Positions 8,918 to 19,300 are shown, numbered from the stretch's first letter. The stretch is DNA of 64,000 bases from JABDGM01 sp963738665 (GCA_963738665.1 CAVTXL010000002.1:806001-870000); one strand, 5' to 3'. A program made the numbers and translations. The notes: generated from the sequence alone by a model not told the origin.

Positions 8918-9329
8918 AAAATCGACGATCGATCCGACCAGCTTGCCGTTTTGCCAGAGGCTGAACGAGTTGCCGTCGGTGTACAGCATGTTGGGAACGG
9001 AATGCAGCTTTTCCCACTGTTCCTTATCGTGTCCCTTGTAGCGGCGCAGGTCGGCACCTTTGCCGGGCGCTTTGACTTCCACGAAGCCGACGAGCACGTT
9101 GCGCATCGTAATCGCGTAATCAGGTCGAGTCTTGAGCTCAGAAAGCGGTGACTCGCCTACGGCCGCGACCCACGCGCAGTTTGAATCCGCAAAGTTCGGC
9201 GAGATCGGCGAAGAGCGCTTCCAGCGGGGCGCGAAGTTGGTCCTCGGGCTCGCCTGTGGCGCTGGGGTTGGAAAGCTTCGCCTTTGCATCGGCACCGAAA
9301 CGAGAAATAGCCGTCTTAAGGTCAAGCAT
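8897..9329 (-). pseudogene. N-terminal fragment of a type ISP restriction-modification enzyme
   Basis: From ATG 9329 the protein reads MLDLKTAISRFGADAKAKLS, then GEPEDQLRAPLEALFADLAE. After a frame change near 9160-9175 it continues VGESPLSELKTRPDYAITM, VGFVEVKAPGKGAD and YTDGNSFSLWQNGKLVGSIV. This is the nuclease-like N-terminal domain of type ISP-type enzymes, with the D...ExK-like core in RPDYA...VGFVEVKAPG. Homology stops at about 8918, exactly where the plus-strand PIN gene ends. The matching C-terminus is at 4687-4962. Confidence 0.8.
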
Positions 9330-9655
9330 TCCGGAGTGCCCAATATTAAGCGTTCGCGACTCTAAATGGTAATTCAAACAGCATGTTATCGAACGAAACC
9401 CGTATCCGGACAACCGGATCCGGCGAGAACAAGCGGACGGGATTACGAGCGACGCCAATACTCAGAACGACGAGGAATACATCGTGACGTTGGTTGGCCA
9501 GGCTGTGCGTCTAAGCGTCGAGACGGTTAATACGGTAAATGCCCTATCAGAAGAAGTCTTGGGTAGAGCCCTTCGACGAGCTCAGAACCGGAGGGGTCGT
9601 TGTATCGCCACAGTTTTGCCCGCCGCGGCGGGGCGACTCGGCGACCGGGAGCTTG

Positions 9656-9757
9656 GGCAGAGAGCGGTAGAGCGGTAGAGCGGAAGAGCGGTAGAGCAGA
9701 AGCGCGGTAGTGGAGTAGAGCGGTAGAGCAGAAGAGCGGTAGAGCAGTAAAGCAAAA
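9656..9757. repeat. Short tandem array of GAGCGGTA-like units
   Basis: Units of 8-9 bases (GAGCGGTA, GAGCAGTA, GAGCAGAA) repeat about a dozen times. A cousin of this array (GAGCAG units) also sits directly before the second copy of the 242-bp repeat at 25918-25952. Confidence 0.7.
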
Positions 9758-9758
9758 A

Positions 9759-10000
9759 TGGAGCAAGAGAACCCCCCTCCCCTCTGCGGCGCGACGGACT
9801 ACCGCGGGCAGCCTTTTTCCCTCGAATCCACCGTGGCCGCGGTCGGACTGGTGGGCGACGAGCGTGGAGCTCGGAATCAACGGATTTGCCTGCGAAGACG
9901 AGCCCGCGCGATGCCGCCAGCCCGCGCGGCGGGGGGCTGTTGTGGCGCGGCGGCCGGCCAAACAGCAAGCCAGGGAACGATTTGAGCGGCAAAGTCATTG
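9759..10000. repeat. 242-bp dispersed repeat, copy 1
   Basis: It is about 93% identical by eye to 25953-26195, in the same orientation, ending at the same AAAGTCATTG. Both copies keep open frames on both strands, but the translations are low-complexity and have no start signals. I regard it as a non-coding dispersed element. Confidence 0.75.
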
Positions 10001-10001
10001 G

Positions 10002-10091
10002 GGGGGCAGCGGGGACAGTAAAACTTTGAGTTTTGCGCGAAAGGTGAGTACCGCGGCAGAGACTCAAAATGTGGGTGTCCCCCGTTGCTCC
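10002..10091. repeat. 90-bp dispersed MITE-like element, copy 2
   Basis: Same length and nearly the same sequence as 3913-4002, with the same inverted ends. It abuts the 242-bp repeat. Confidence 0.7.
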
Positions 10092-10237
10092 AAAGAAAAT
10101 AATTTTGTTGGAATCAGCCACAGGATATGGCAGGGTGGGCAGTGCATCTCCGAGCGTGGAAGGGAGTTGAGAGCGAGCTATTAGTTGTTTTACAGATGGC
10201 GACTGCTCTACGGCAGTACTGTTCTGCTTTTACTCTG

Positions 10238-12632
10238 CTATCCCTCGCGACTGCTCTTCGCTATTAGCGCGACGGCAGCTGCTCTTCTGCACGATCTGGC
10301 CGGGCGGCGACCCCATCCAAAGAGGCTGATCGCGGCGACGGCGACGATGGTAACGCTGTGCGGTTCGGGCACGGCGGTGAGGGTCACTTCGCCGGTCGCG
10401 TAGAGCTTCGACAAGATTCCACGTGTAAGGGCTGGAGACGAGTGAAATCGTGCCGCTGGGGGCGACGCCGGTCCAGTCGAACAGTTTGAACGTGCGGCCG
10501 ACCTGGCTGGCGGGGTTGACATCGTCGGCAAAGGCAAGTTGCAACGTACCGCCGCGTGTCACCGGTATGCCGGCGGCGAAGGAGATCGTCGAATCCCAGG
10601 CGTCTGCTTCGAAGATCATCCGCAGGGTGCCGCCGGGGCCCATCGCGAAATGTTGATCGACGGTGATCGGGAAATGCGCGGCACAGCCGGGCGTTGAAAG
10701 GAGCCAACGTCGTCATCGCGGACGGACAGCCTTTGTCCAGCACCAGATCAAGACCGTCCACATGCCCATCGGGCCAAATAAGATTGTTGACAACGGCGCC
10801 AGCGGGATTGAGATTTCCAGCCCCACGGGTATCCGCGCCGGCCAGCATGGCGAGCCGGTCAGTGTTGCGCAGAGAAATTCAAATCGGTGAGGTTCGCCGG
10901 GCCAAAATTCACATCGGTTAGCCTGGCATAGGACAAATCCACCTTCGCGAAATTCGCATCGGTGAAGTTGACGCCGCTGAGATTGGCATAAAAGAAGCTC
11001 GCGCCCGTGAGGTTAGAGGCTGTGAAATCCGCGCCGATCACCGTTGCGGTAAATAAGTACGCATTCGTGAGGTTGGCCCCCCGCAAATTGGCATTCGTCA
11101 GCGTGGCTCCTTCGAAACCTGAATTGACGAGCGTATGGCCGGCGAAGTCGGCCCCCGTCAGGTCATTATACCCCAAGGATATTCCGGTCAAATCGCGGTC
11201 CAAGTAGCTGGCGGTGGAATAGAGTTGCTCGGGCGTAATCCTGGTTCGTTGAAAGTCCGCCCCGCGCACTTCGGCGCCGGTCAGGTTTGCCCCGGTCAGT
11301 GTGGCCACGCCCAAGTTTGCATTCGCGAGGTTTGCCTGAGTGAAGTTCGCATTCGTCAAATTGGCGCCACTGAGACTCGCGTTCGTGAGGTTCGCCCCGG
11401 TGAAATTCGCGTTGGTGAGCGTGGCGGAGTTGAGCGACGCGTCCGTAAGGTTCTGGCCAGATAGGTTTGCGGCAGTCAAGGTATTGTAGTCCAAGTTAAT
11501 TCCGGTCAAATCGTGGGCCTGATAGCTGGCCGTGGTATAGAGTTGCGTGCGCGTGATCCCAGTTCCAGACGCAGTGGTGAAGTCGCCATATGTGCTGAAA
11601 CTCGCGCCGCGCACGTCGGCGCCAGTCAGGACCGCCCCGGTCAGTGTGGCCCCGGACAAGGACGCATGGGCGACCGTTGCCTGGCTGAAATTCGCATTCG
11701 TCAGCGTCGCGCGATAGAGATCCCGCCCGCAAGGTTGGCTTGGCTGAAGTTCGCGTTGCTCAATGTGGAGGCCAAGAGCAAAGAATTCGAGAGGTTCTGA
11801 CCAGCGAAGTTCCAACCGGTCAGGTTGTTGCCCTGTAAGTCGATGCCCTTCAGGTCATGAGCTTGGTAACTGGCCGTGGAAGCGAGTTGCGCGTAGGTCA
11901 CGGTGGCGCCACCGGAAAACCAAGGACGTAAGTCGAAGTGCGCACGCGCACTTCGGCGCCCGTCAGGTGTGCCCCGTTGAGCGTGGCGTTTCCTAAGGCT
12001 GCATTCCTGAGATCGGCTTGGCTGAAATTCGCATTGGTCAGGTTCGCACCGCCCAAAGTAGCGCTCGTGAGGTTCGCCAGGGCGAAGTTCGCGTTGTTCA
12101 AGTTGGCGGAGTCGAGCCACGCATTTGTGAGGTTCTGACCGGCGAGATTTACCCCCGCAAGGTTGTTGTACGATAGTTTGATGCCGGTCAAATCGTGGGC
12201 CTGGTAACTGGCCGTGGAAGAGAGTTGAGCCACTGTGAGGCCGGTGCCGCCGTTGAAGCTATCCCGGAGGAAGAAAGCCCCGCGTACATCGGCCCCAGTT
12301 AGGTTCGCCCCGGTCAGCGTGGTGAAGCGAATGCCCACATTCGTGAGGTTCGCTTGACTTAGGTCCGCGTTCGTCAGATTGGCGTAATCACAGTACGCAT
12401 TCGTAAGGTTCGCGCCGATCAGATATGCCATCGTTAGGTTGCGAGAATGCAGGTCGGCGCCTGGCACGGCGTTCACGCCGCTGCCGCCGGGAGTTAGCAT
12501 CGTGCTATGCTGCTTCCCCTGACCCGGATCGGCCGGATTGATGTACTCCCATTGAAAAATATCGGCCCGGGCTGTTCCCGCGGTGGCCAACAGTGCGTAA
12601 GTTAGGCAGGGCAAAAGCGGTCGCCTCTTCAT
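10238..12632 (-). pseudogene. Pentapeptide-repeat PEP-CTERM surface protein, copy 1 (frameshifted)
   Basis: The start at 12632 has GGAG upstream and a Sec signal peptide (cut after ...TARA, before DIFQWEYINPADPGQGKQ). A long pentapeptide-repeat solenoid follows (A(N/D)LxN/xANF units, interrupted every ~50 residues by a QLYSTASYQAHDLTGI linker). Then comes a beta-rich domain (GRTFKLFDWTGVAPSG) and a PEP-CTERM tail (VPEPHSVTIVAVAAISLFGW plus basic residues). To read it through, frame changes are needed near 11935, 11720, 10860, 10740-10650 and 10420. Full length would be about 795 aa. It lies downstream of ECF sigma/kinase pair 1 and is a smaller paralogue of the gene at 16366-20904. PEP-CTERM proteins are sorted to the envelope by exosortase. 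Confidence 0.8.
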
Positions 12633-12754
12633 GGGAATTCTCCGCGGCGGTGATGCTATGTTCGCTGCTCTTTGGCTGGCGTGTGGGGAATCGTCAAGCT
12701 GGAAAGCCCGCCCGACGGCGAAGGGATGGTCTTCAGAACCACTCTCGACTCAAG

Positions 12755-12787
12755 TAGAAATGCCCCTTCTAGCGCGGAAACCCGCCA
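12755..12787 (-). promoter_or_regulatory. 33-nt conserved leader motif, copy 1
   Basis: On the minus strand it reads TGGCGGGTTT...GGGGCATTTCTA. The same 33 bases, with six differences, lie 21 bases before the start of kinase 1 (15745-15777). Here it lies 123 bases before the pentapeptide gene. Either it is a shared control site or structured leader, or it marks a duplicated gene border. Confidence 0.4.
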
Positions 12788-13079
12788 TCAAATGACAGAA
12801 ATTTCTTAAGCAAGTGCCTGGCGGCGATGGTTCCACGCGCTCCAGATTATTTTTCGAGCGGTTGGAGAGGCGCCCTTCCCACGCAGCGAGGGGGCAGCCA
12901 ACGCCGGGAGTAACTCGTCGAAGGCCAAGTGTTTACGCCCGAAGCCGCCGGATGCCTTGGATCACAAACAAAATGAACCGTGACGGCACAATGGAAACGA
13001 AGTACGGTCAAGAAACCGCCAGGCGGGTCATTACTGTCCGCCTCGCGTGCTCGTGTCGCCGTAGTTAAAAAAGAGTCTC

Positions 13080-13180
13080 TGTAATGAGATGCGACTACCG
13101 CTGCGCTGCGGCGTCTGTCGACGGTACGGCCCGGTAAGACTGAGCAGTTCTGCTGCTTCGGCCCGGAAAAAGACTAGGTT
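13080..13180 (-). pseudogene. Relic of a kinase-TPR protein C-terminus
   Basis: On the minus strand the text reads RAEAAELLSLTGPYR, clearly related to the last residues of kinase 2 (RAEAAGLLGITGPQL, encoded near 22150). The DNA also matches 22100-22185. It lies 3' of kinase 1 and is unconnected to its frame, so it is probably the remnant of a third paralogue or of a recombination between kinase genes. Confidence 0.5.
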
Positions 13181-13285
13181 CTCGTTCTTCGGCTCGGCGG
13201 TTGATCGAACGGCCGGCGGTTACTGGGCGTGCCGGCAGGATTGTCGCGACTATTTTCGTTTCTACAGTACAAACCCCGCTAACGA

Positions 13286-15724
13286 TCAATTGTTCAATGT
13301 GTGGTCTCCATCTGGCGTCGACTTGTCATCAGGCGGCGGGCCGTTGGCCTTGCGGGCCGGGGAAGGCGGCTTCGCCTCGTTGGCAGCCGTTTCAAATTCA
13401 TCGGCGAGCGCTGGCTCTTCAAGCTTTCGCGCCAGTTCTGCGATTGCGTGCATATGGTCGGTGTGCTTTCTCGCCTTGATGTCCGCGATATCTGTCTCTA
13501 GGGCCTTGAGAGTCGCAATAGCCTCTTGGACCATGCCAGAGACCCTTAGCGCGTCAATCAAGTTACGCACAGCCCAGAGGGTGTCTGTGTGTCCGGGGCC
13601 TAAGATGCGTCTGCGTACTTCCCATATCTCCTGGAATTCGCCGATTGCCTCGGGGTAGCGTTTTAGCACTATCAGGCAACAGGCAAAGTTGTATCTCGCG
13701 TAGAGCGTGTTCGTATCCGTGTCCCCGTTTACTTTTCGCGCCAGCTCTGCCGCTTCCTGTCCATAACGCAGAGCGTCGTCGATTTTGCCCCGCCACCGCA
13801 GAATCCAGCTCAGTTGACTTTCGATTTTTATTGTCGCGCGATGTTGCGGGCCCAAGTTGCGCAGCGCCGCCTCATATCCCGCCCGCGCAACTTCGAGATC
13901 ACGTTGATCAGAAGGCCGCATCCTCATTAGCAACAAGGCGAGGCGATGGGCCGTGCCCACCGTATCCGCATCTCCGTCGCCAAGCACTCGGCGCTGAGTG
14001 GCCCATACTTCTTCGAGCAACGCCCGTCCCTCCTCAGTCCGGCCGGCCCGACTCAAGGTACGTCCAAAATAGCTGCGTTGCTTAAGCGTTTCGCGGGCCT
14101 CGTCGCCATACACTTGCCGGAGCGGCGCAACCCCTATTTCTCCAAGTTCTACGCCCTTGGAATATTGCTCGGTATTCGTGTAGCATCCGCTGAGGCGCAG
14201 GTAGAGCGTCGCCCATAGCGCGGCGTTGTTGGGAAATTTGCCGTCAATTCTTTTGGCGGCAATGTCGAGGGCTTCCAGCATGGTGAGGCCGGGACCGTGG
14301 TTGGTGAAGGGATCAGCCAGAGCGAACACCTCGTTGGCGAAGAAGTCGTTAACTTCCTCAGCCTCCTGGCGACTGCGGTCAGCTTCTTGGCGACTCTGTT
14401 CGGCCTTGATCAACGCGGCCTGTGAGAGCCGCGCCTCGCGAGAGGCAACGGCCGCGAAGTAGGAGATCGCACCCAGCCCAACCACAAGGGCAGCCAGGAT
14501 CGTCCCACCCGCCATCACGCCTACTTTGTTGCGGCGGATGAATTTCTTCAACCGATACGTCCGCGTCGCCGGTCGGGCCTCGACTGGCTGATCGCTGAGG
14601 TACCGCTGTAGGTCGTCCGCCAATGCGCTGGCCGTCTGGTAGCGGCGCTTGCGGTCCTTCTCCAGGCAGCGCATGACGATCCAATCCAGCTCGCCGCGAA
14701 CGATAGCGGCCAGCTTCCGCGGCTCGATCGCGCGTTGCGCCGCGACTGACGGCAACGTATCGTTCAGCGTGCCCAAGCGGGTGCTGGGCATCGGTGGCTC
14801 GACCTCGCGGATGATTCGCTGCATCTCCGCGAAGGCCTTCGAGCGCAGTTCCTTCGGGTCGAACGGCGGCGAGCCGGCCAGCAGCTCGTAGAGCAGCACG
14901 CCCAGCGAGTAAACGTCGCTGCGCGTGTCGATGTCCAGTCCTCCTTCGGCCTGCTCCGGGCTCATGTACGCCGGCGTGCCGACGAGTTGTTGGAATTCGG
15001 TGAACAGCGTTTTCTCGGTGAGGCGTGCCTGCATCGCTTTGGCGACGCCGAAGTCGATGACTTTCGCCGCGGGTCGGTCGTCTTGCATGCTCACCAACAC
15101 GTTCGTCGGCTTGATGTCGCGGTGGATCAGGCCTTTTTGATGCGCGTGCTGCACGGCCTGGCAGACTTGCGCAAACAAGTCTAACCGCTTGGCGACGCTG
15201 AGGTTGTTCTTGTCGCAGTATTCGGTGATGGGCGTTCCCTTGACCAGCTCCATAACAAAAAACGGGCGGCCCGTTTCGGTGGCGCCGCCGTCCAGCACCT
15301 TGGCCACGTTGGGATGGTCCATCATGGCTAAGGCTTGCCGCTCAGCCTCGAAGCGGGCGACGACCTGACGGGTGTCCATTCCCAGCTTGATGATCTTGAG
15401 GGCGAGGAGTCGGCGGACGGGCTCCTGTTGCTCGGCCATGAATACCACGCCGAAGCCGCCCTCGCCAATCTGTTGCAGCAGCTTGTACCGGCCGATGAGT
15501 GCGCCGGGGGATTCGGCAATCGCAAGATCCTGGGTCGCCGGCGTCCATCGTCCGCCGAGAAAGCTGCCGGCTTCGCGGTGCGCCCGCAGCAATTCCTCGA
15601 CGCGGTGCTGCAGCGCAGCGTCCCCATGGCAAGCCGCGTCCAGGTAGCGGGCGAGGTCTTCCGGAGATGCGCAATCGAGGGCACCCAAAAAGATTTCTTT
15701 GGCGTCGGCCTTGGCATCGCTCAT
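13286..15724 (-). CDS. Membrane Ser/Thr protein kinase with TPR C-terminus (kinase 1)
   Basis: The protein is 812 aa from ATG 15724; an open frame runs further upstream but has no start signal. The N-terminal 75 residues are a planctomycete-type leader. The kinase domain (about 80-350) has GEGGFG glycine loop, ALKIIK lysine, HRDIKPTN catalytic loop (201-208) and DFG (224-226), all intact, then GTPAYMSPEQA. A transmembrane helix (about 415-440) precedes a coiled coil and TPR-like repeats (about 480-790) that would lie outside the cytoplasm. It is encoded 78 bases after ECF sigma factor 1, a fixed pairing in planctomycetes where the kinase is thought to control the sigma factor. It is one of the few long frames here without an indel. 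Confidence 0.93.
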   Translation of the reverse strand: MSDAKADAKEIFLGALDCASPEDLARYLDAACHGDAALQHRVEELLRAHREAGSFLGGRWTPATQDLAIAESPGALIGRYKLLQQIGEGGFGVVFMAEQQEPVRRLLALKIIKLGMDTRQVVARFEAERQALAMMDHPNVAKVLDGGATETGRPFFVMELVKGTPITEYCDKNNLSVAKRLDLFAQVCQAVQHAHQKGLIHRDIKPTNVLVSMQDDRPAAKVIDFGVAKAMQARLTEKTLFTEFQQLVGTPAYMSPEQAEGGLDIDTRSDVYSLGVLLYELLAGSPPFDPKELRSKAFAEMQRIIREVEPPMPSTRLGTLNDTLPSVAAQRAIEPRKLAAIVRGELDWIVMRCLEKDRKRRYQTASALADDLQRYLSDQPVEARPATRTYRLKKFIRRNKVGVMAGGTILAALVVGLGAISYFAAVASREARLSQAALIKAEQSRQEADRSRQEAEEVNDFFANEVFALADPFTNHGPGLTMLEALDIAAKRIDGKFPNNAALWATLYLRLSGCYTNTEQYSKGVELGEIGVAPLRQVYGDEARETLKQRSYFGRTLSRAGRTEEGRALLEEVWATQRRVLGDGDADTVGTAHRLALLLMRMRPSDQRDLEVARAGYEAALRNLGPQHRATIKIESQLSWILRWRGKIDDALRYGQEAAELARKVNGDTDTNTLYARYNFACCLIVLKRYPEAIGEFQEIWEVRRRILGPGHTDTLWAVRNLIDALRVSGMVQEAIATLKALETDIADIKARKHTDHMHAIAELARKLEEPALADEFETAANEAKPPSPARKANGPPPDDKSTPDGDHTLNN

Positions 15725-15744
15725 AGAAACACGCTCAATCCAAT

Positions 15745-15777
15745 TAGAAATGCCCCGTTCGGCGCAAAAACCCGCCA
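15745..15777 (-). promoter_or_regulatory. 33-nt conserved leader motif, copy 2
   Basis: Lies in the 78-base gap between ECF sigma factor 1 and kinase 1 and matches 12755-12787. On the minus strand the two GC-rich parts (TGGCGGGTTTTTGCGCC and ACGGGGCATTTC) could base-pair weakly. Confidence 0.4.
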
Positions 15778-15802
15778 AGATTTTCCGGCGAATCCACCAA
15801 TT

Positions 15803-16378
15803 CTAGCCGCGAGGCGCGCTTTCGTCGTGGCGCAGCCGGTCGTAGAGCCACGCCTGGGCGAACGCCCATTGCCGCTCGGCCGACCGCAGCGAGATCCCCA
15901 GCGCCGTGGCCACTTCTCGCTGAGTCAACCCGGCAAAGAACCGCAGTTTTACGACCTGGGCGGAGACCGAGTCCTCGCGCTCCAACTCGACCAGCGCTTC
16001 ATCGAGCGCGATCAGGTCGTCCTCGTTCGTGTCCAACGAGATCTCAGCCAGTTCGAGATCGATGCGATGGAATTCCCCGCCACGCTTCAGCCGCTTCTTG
16101 TCCCGTGCCGCGTTGATCGTAATTCGCCGCATGGCCTCGGCGGCCGCGGCAAAAAAGTGCCAGCGATTGTCCCACTGTTGGCTCGACTCGCTGCCGACCA
16201 GCCGCAGGTAAGCCTCGTGCACCAGGGCCGTGGCCTGAAGCGTTTGCCCCGGCCTCTCCTGAGCGAGCCGGGCGGCAGCGAGCTTGCGTAGCTCGTCGTA
16301 GACCAGCGGAAGCAATTTGGCAGCCGCCTGCGACTCACCGCATTCAATGGCATCCAGTAGCTGCGTCACTTCGGACAT
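15803..16378 (-). CDS. ECF-type RNA polymerase sigma factor 1 (TIGR02999-like)
   Basis: The protein is 191 aa from ATG 16378. Region 2 is residues 10-95 (LLPLVYDELRKLAAARLAQE, then ALVHEAYLRLVG and RWHFFAAAAEAMRRI). Region 4 is 130-185 (VVKLRFFAGLTQREVATALG followed by SLRSAERQWAFAQAWLY). The pattern matches the planctomycete ECF family typified by TIGR02999. There is no anti-sigma gene; instead kinase 1 follows, as usual for this group. Its start overlaps the last 13 bases of the pentapeptide protein gene upstream, so the cassette may be transcribed as one unit. The target promoters are unknown. Confidence 0.92.
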   Translation of the reverse strand: MSEVTQLLDAIECGESQAAAKLLPLVYDELRKLAAARLAQERPGQTLQATALVHEAYLRLVGSESSQQWDNRWHFFAAAAEAMRRITINAARDKKRLKRGGEFHRIDLELAEISLDTNEDDLIALDEALVELEREDSVSAQVVKLRFFAGLTQREVATALGISLRSAERQWAFAQAWLYDRLRHDESAPRG

Positions 16379-19300
16379 GGACTACATGATAGTCTCGGTC
16401 CGGATCGCTTGGCCAATCCACGATGGTTCTTTCGGCGAGCGGTCGCTGCGAAACCGAGCAGGCCGGTCCCCAGCAGGATCATGGTGGCCGGCTCGGGGAC
16501 GGAGGGCGGCAGCGGCACGGCGGAGGGAATCGCAGTTCCGCTGCCGGCCCCGAAGGATTGTCCCAAATGATTCCGCCAGACGGTGTAGTCGGCGGCGTTG
16601 ACCTGGCCGTCGCCGTTGCCGTCGGCCGCTTGCAGGCCGGTCAAGCCGAAGCTCGTCTTCCAGAGCAGATAGTCCTCCGGCCCGACGGTGCCGTTGCCGT
16701 TAAAGTCGCCCGGTCCGCGCCGACCGAAGTGAGCGTGACCTCACCCGTGGTGGAAAGACTGAACAGATTCCAACTGTAAAGACTGGAAACTGCGAAGGCG
16801 CCGGTGGGATTCACGCCGGTCCAATCGAAGAGGTCAAACGTCCGGCCGACCTGGCCGGCGAGGTCCGTCCCGCTGGCGAAGGACAATTCCAACGTGCCGT
16901 CTCGTGTCACGGGAATGCCCGCGGCGAAGGAGATGGTTGAGTCCCAGGCATCGGCATCGAATTCTAATTTCAAGGTTCCGCCGGCGGCCGTCGCCAGGTG
17001 CTCGTCGACCGTAACGGGAATGGGTTCGATACCGTAATCTGGATAGCCGTCGTTGTCGCGTACGACCAGCAATTGGCCGGCGGCCAGGTCGAGACCATGG
17101 ATGTGCCCATCGGGCTGGATGAAATTGGCGACCATGGCGGCCGTCGTGTCCATATTCATTGCGCCGCGGGCATCCGCGGCGGTGAGGTTGGCACCTGCGA
17201 AGGCCGTGCCGGCCAGTTGTGCGCCTTGAAGGTTGGCATGGCTTAAATCGGCGCCGGACAGGTCGGCGTAAAAGAAATCACTATTGGCGAGATTCTGCCC
17301 GGCCAGGTTCACGTTTTGCAGGGGGTGGTAGGTCAACTTGATTCCGGTCAGATCGCGGGCGGCGTAGCTAGCGGTGGAGTAGAGCTGCTCGGCCGTGATA
17401 CCGGTTCCATTCGCCGGGTCCCACGGCTCGTAGTAGAAATTGGCGCCTCGCACGCTTGCGCCGGAGAGATTTGCGCCGGCGAGTTTTGCATAGCTCAAGT
17501 CGGCGCCGCTCAGATTGCTTTGACTCAAATTGGCGGCGGAGAAGTTTGCCCACTGCAGCCGCTTGCCAGCGAGGTTCACACCGCTAAGATTCGCGTTCGC
17601 GACGCCGATTCCATACAGATCATCCGATTGATAGCTGGCCGTGGAGTAAAGCTGAGCGGGCGTCACGTTTGTGCCTTGGAAGTTGGCATACGTGATACCT
17701 GCTCCGGTAAGCTGAGTGCCTTCGAGATTCGCGCCAGAAAGGTCTGCGGAATACATGGATGCGTTGGTGAGGTCGGCATGATTCAAATCGGCGCCAGCGA
17801 GGTTGGCGCCGTCGAAGCCCACGTACGAGAGGTTGAAACTGGCAAAGTCGGCGTTTGCCAAGTCGGCGCCCGCCAGGCCAATGCCGCTCAAATTATGTGT
17901 GGCATACGACGCCGTAGAAGCGAGCTGTGCTTGCGTGAGACCGGCATAGTTGAACTGGGCGCCTGGTATGACTGCGCCGGAAAGGTCAGCCCCGGTCAGG
18001 TTGGCGTTATAGAACTGTGCGTTGGTGAGATTGGCCTGGCTCAGGTTGCCGTCGGCGAGATTGGCAAAAGAGAAACTGGCGCCGGTCAGATTGATGCCGG
18101 CCAAGTTTGCAGCCGGTAATTCATTGCCGGAGAGGTCCGTGCCAGTGAGATCAAGGTTCGCATAGCTGGCCGTGGAATAAAGTTGGGCGGTCGAGATGCC
18201 GCCGGCGCCGAACGAGCGAGAAATGTTCGGCGCCTTGCACCTGGGCGCCCGTCAGGTCAGCGCCGGTCAGCGTGGCCGAGGAAAAATTCAGGCCGGCGAG
18301 GTTCGCCTGGCTGAGATTCGCGCCGGCGAGATCTGCAGAAGAAAACTGGGCGCCGGTGAGCGTGGCCTGGCGGAAGTCGACGTTCGTCAGGTTTGTGTAA
18401 TTGAATATCGCATTCGTCAAGTTGGCGGCCATCAAGTTGGCGCCGCTCAGGTTGTTGTACGCGAAATTGCGGCCGGAGAGATCGGTCTGGCTCAAGTTGA
18501 CGTTGGCGAGGCTCGTGGAGAAGACGACGCCCGTGAGCACGGTCTGGCTCAAATTGGCGCCGTTCAAATTGGTGACGTAAAAGGTGGCGTTGGTGAGGTC
18601 AGCCTGGCTGAGATTGGCGTTAGTCAAATTGGCGTAATCGAAAGAGACGGCGTTGAGATTTGCTTGGCTGAAATTTGCGTTTGTCAAGTTGGAAGCGTAG
18701 AAACCTGCGCCCGCCAGAATCTTGTTTGCAAAATTCGCATTGGTATAAGGGTGATTGCGCAGCACGATGCCCGTTAAATCGCCCTGCGTGTAGCTGGCGG
18801 TGGAGTAGATTTGGGGCAGCGAGATTCCAGAGAGGCTAGGGCCATCAAAGTAGAATTGGGCGCCGCGAATATCGGCGCCGTTGAAGTTCGCTCCGCCGAC
18901 TTTGGCGTAGTAGAAGTCCGTGTTGCGGAGGTCGGCCTGGCTCAGGTTTGCGCTTCGCAAGTCGGTCGAATTAAAAGACGCGCCACTGGCGAGCACCTGA
19001 GTGAGCGTGGCGCCCCTTAGGTTTGCCCCGGAAAGCGATCCGTCGGGCACCGTCGCCTGAGTCAGATTCGCATTCATCAGATTCGCTGCATTGAAGTTTG
19101 CCCCGGTAAGATTAGCCTGGGTCAGAATGGCGTTTGACATTGCGGCGGATGACAGGTAGGCGCCGGTGAGGTTGGCCGACGCCAAGTTGGCGCCGGTCAG
19201 CGTGGCGCTTTGCAAGTTTGCGCCGGTGAGGTTTTGACCAGGGAGGTTGACTCCGGCGAGGTTGTTCGACGCTAACAAGATGCCGGTCAGGTCGTGATTG

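Larger units (their letters stand above)
9330..10237. other. Repeat-filled intergenic region
   Basis: There is no gene I can support. It contains a tandem GAGCGGTA-type low-complexity array (9656-9757), a 242-bp dispersed repeat (9759-10000) and directly after it a 90-bp MITE-like element (10002-10091). The first 300 bases may hold the old promoter of the type ISP gene, but I see no clear boxes. Confidence 0.6.
12633..13285. other. Intergenic region with duplicated 33-nt motif and kinase relic
   Basis: There is no intact gene. It contains a 33-base motif at 12755-12787 that recurs before kinase 1 (15745-15777), a hairpin-like GCCAGGCGGG...CCGCCTCGC at about 13018-13045, and a relic of a kinase-TPR C-terminus at 13080-13180. 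The promoter of the pentapeptide gene should be near 12640-12760, but no clear boxes are visible. Confidence 0.55.

Noticed and set aside
9758..9985. Open frame inside the 242-bp repeat (and its cousin at 25952-26275)
   Set aside because: Conserved only because the DNA repeat is conserved; the two products end differently and have no ribosome site.
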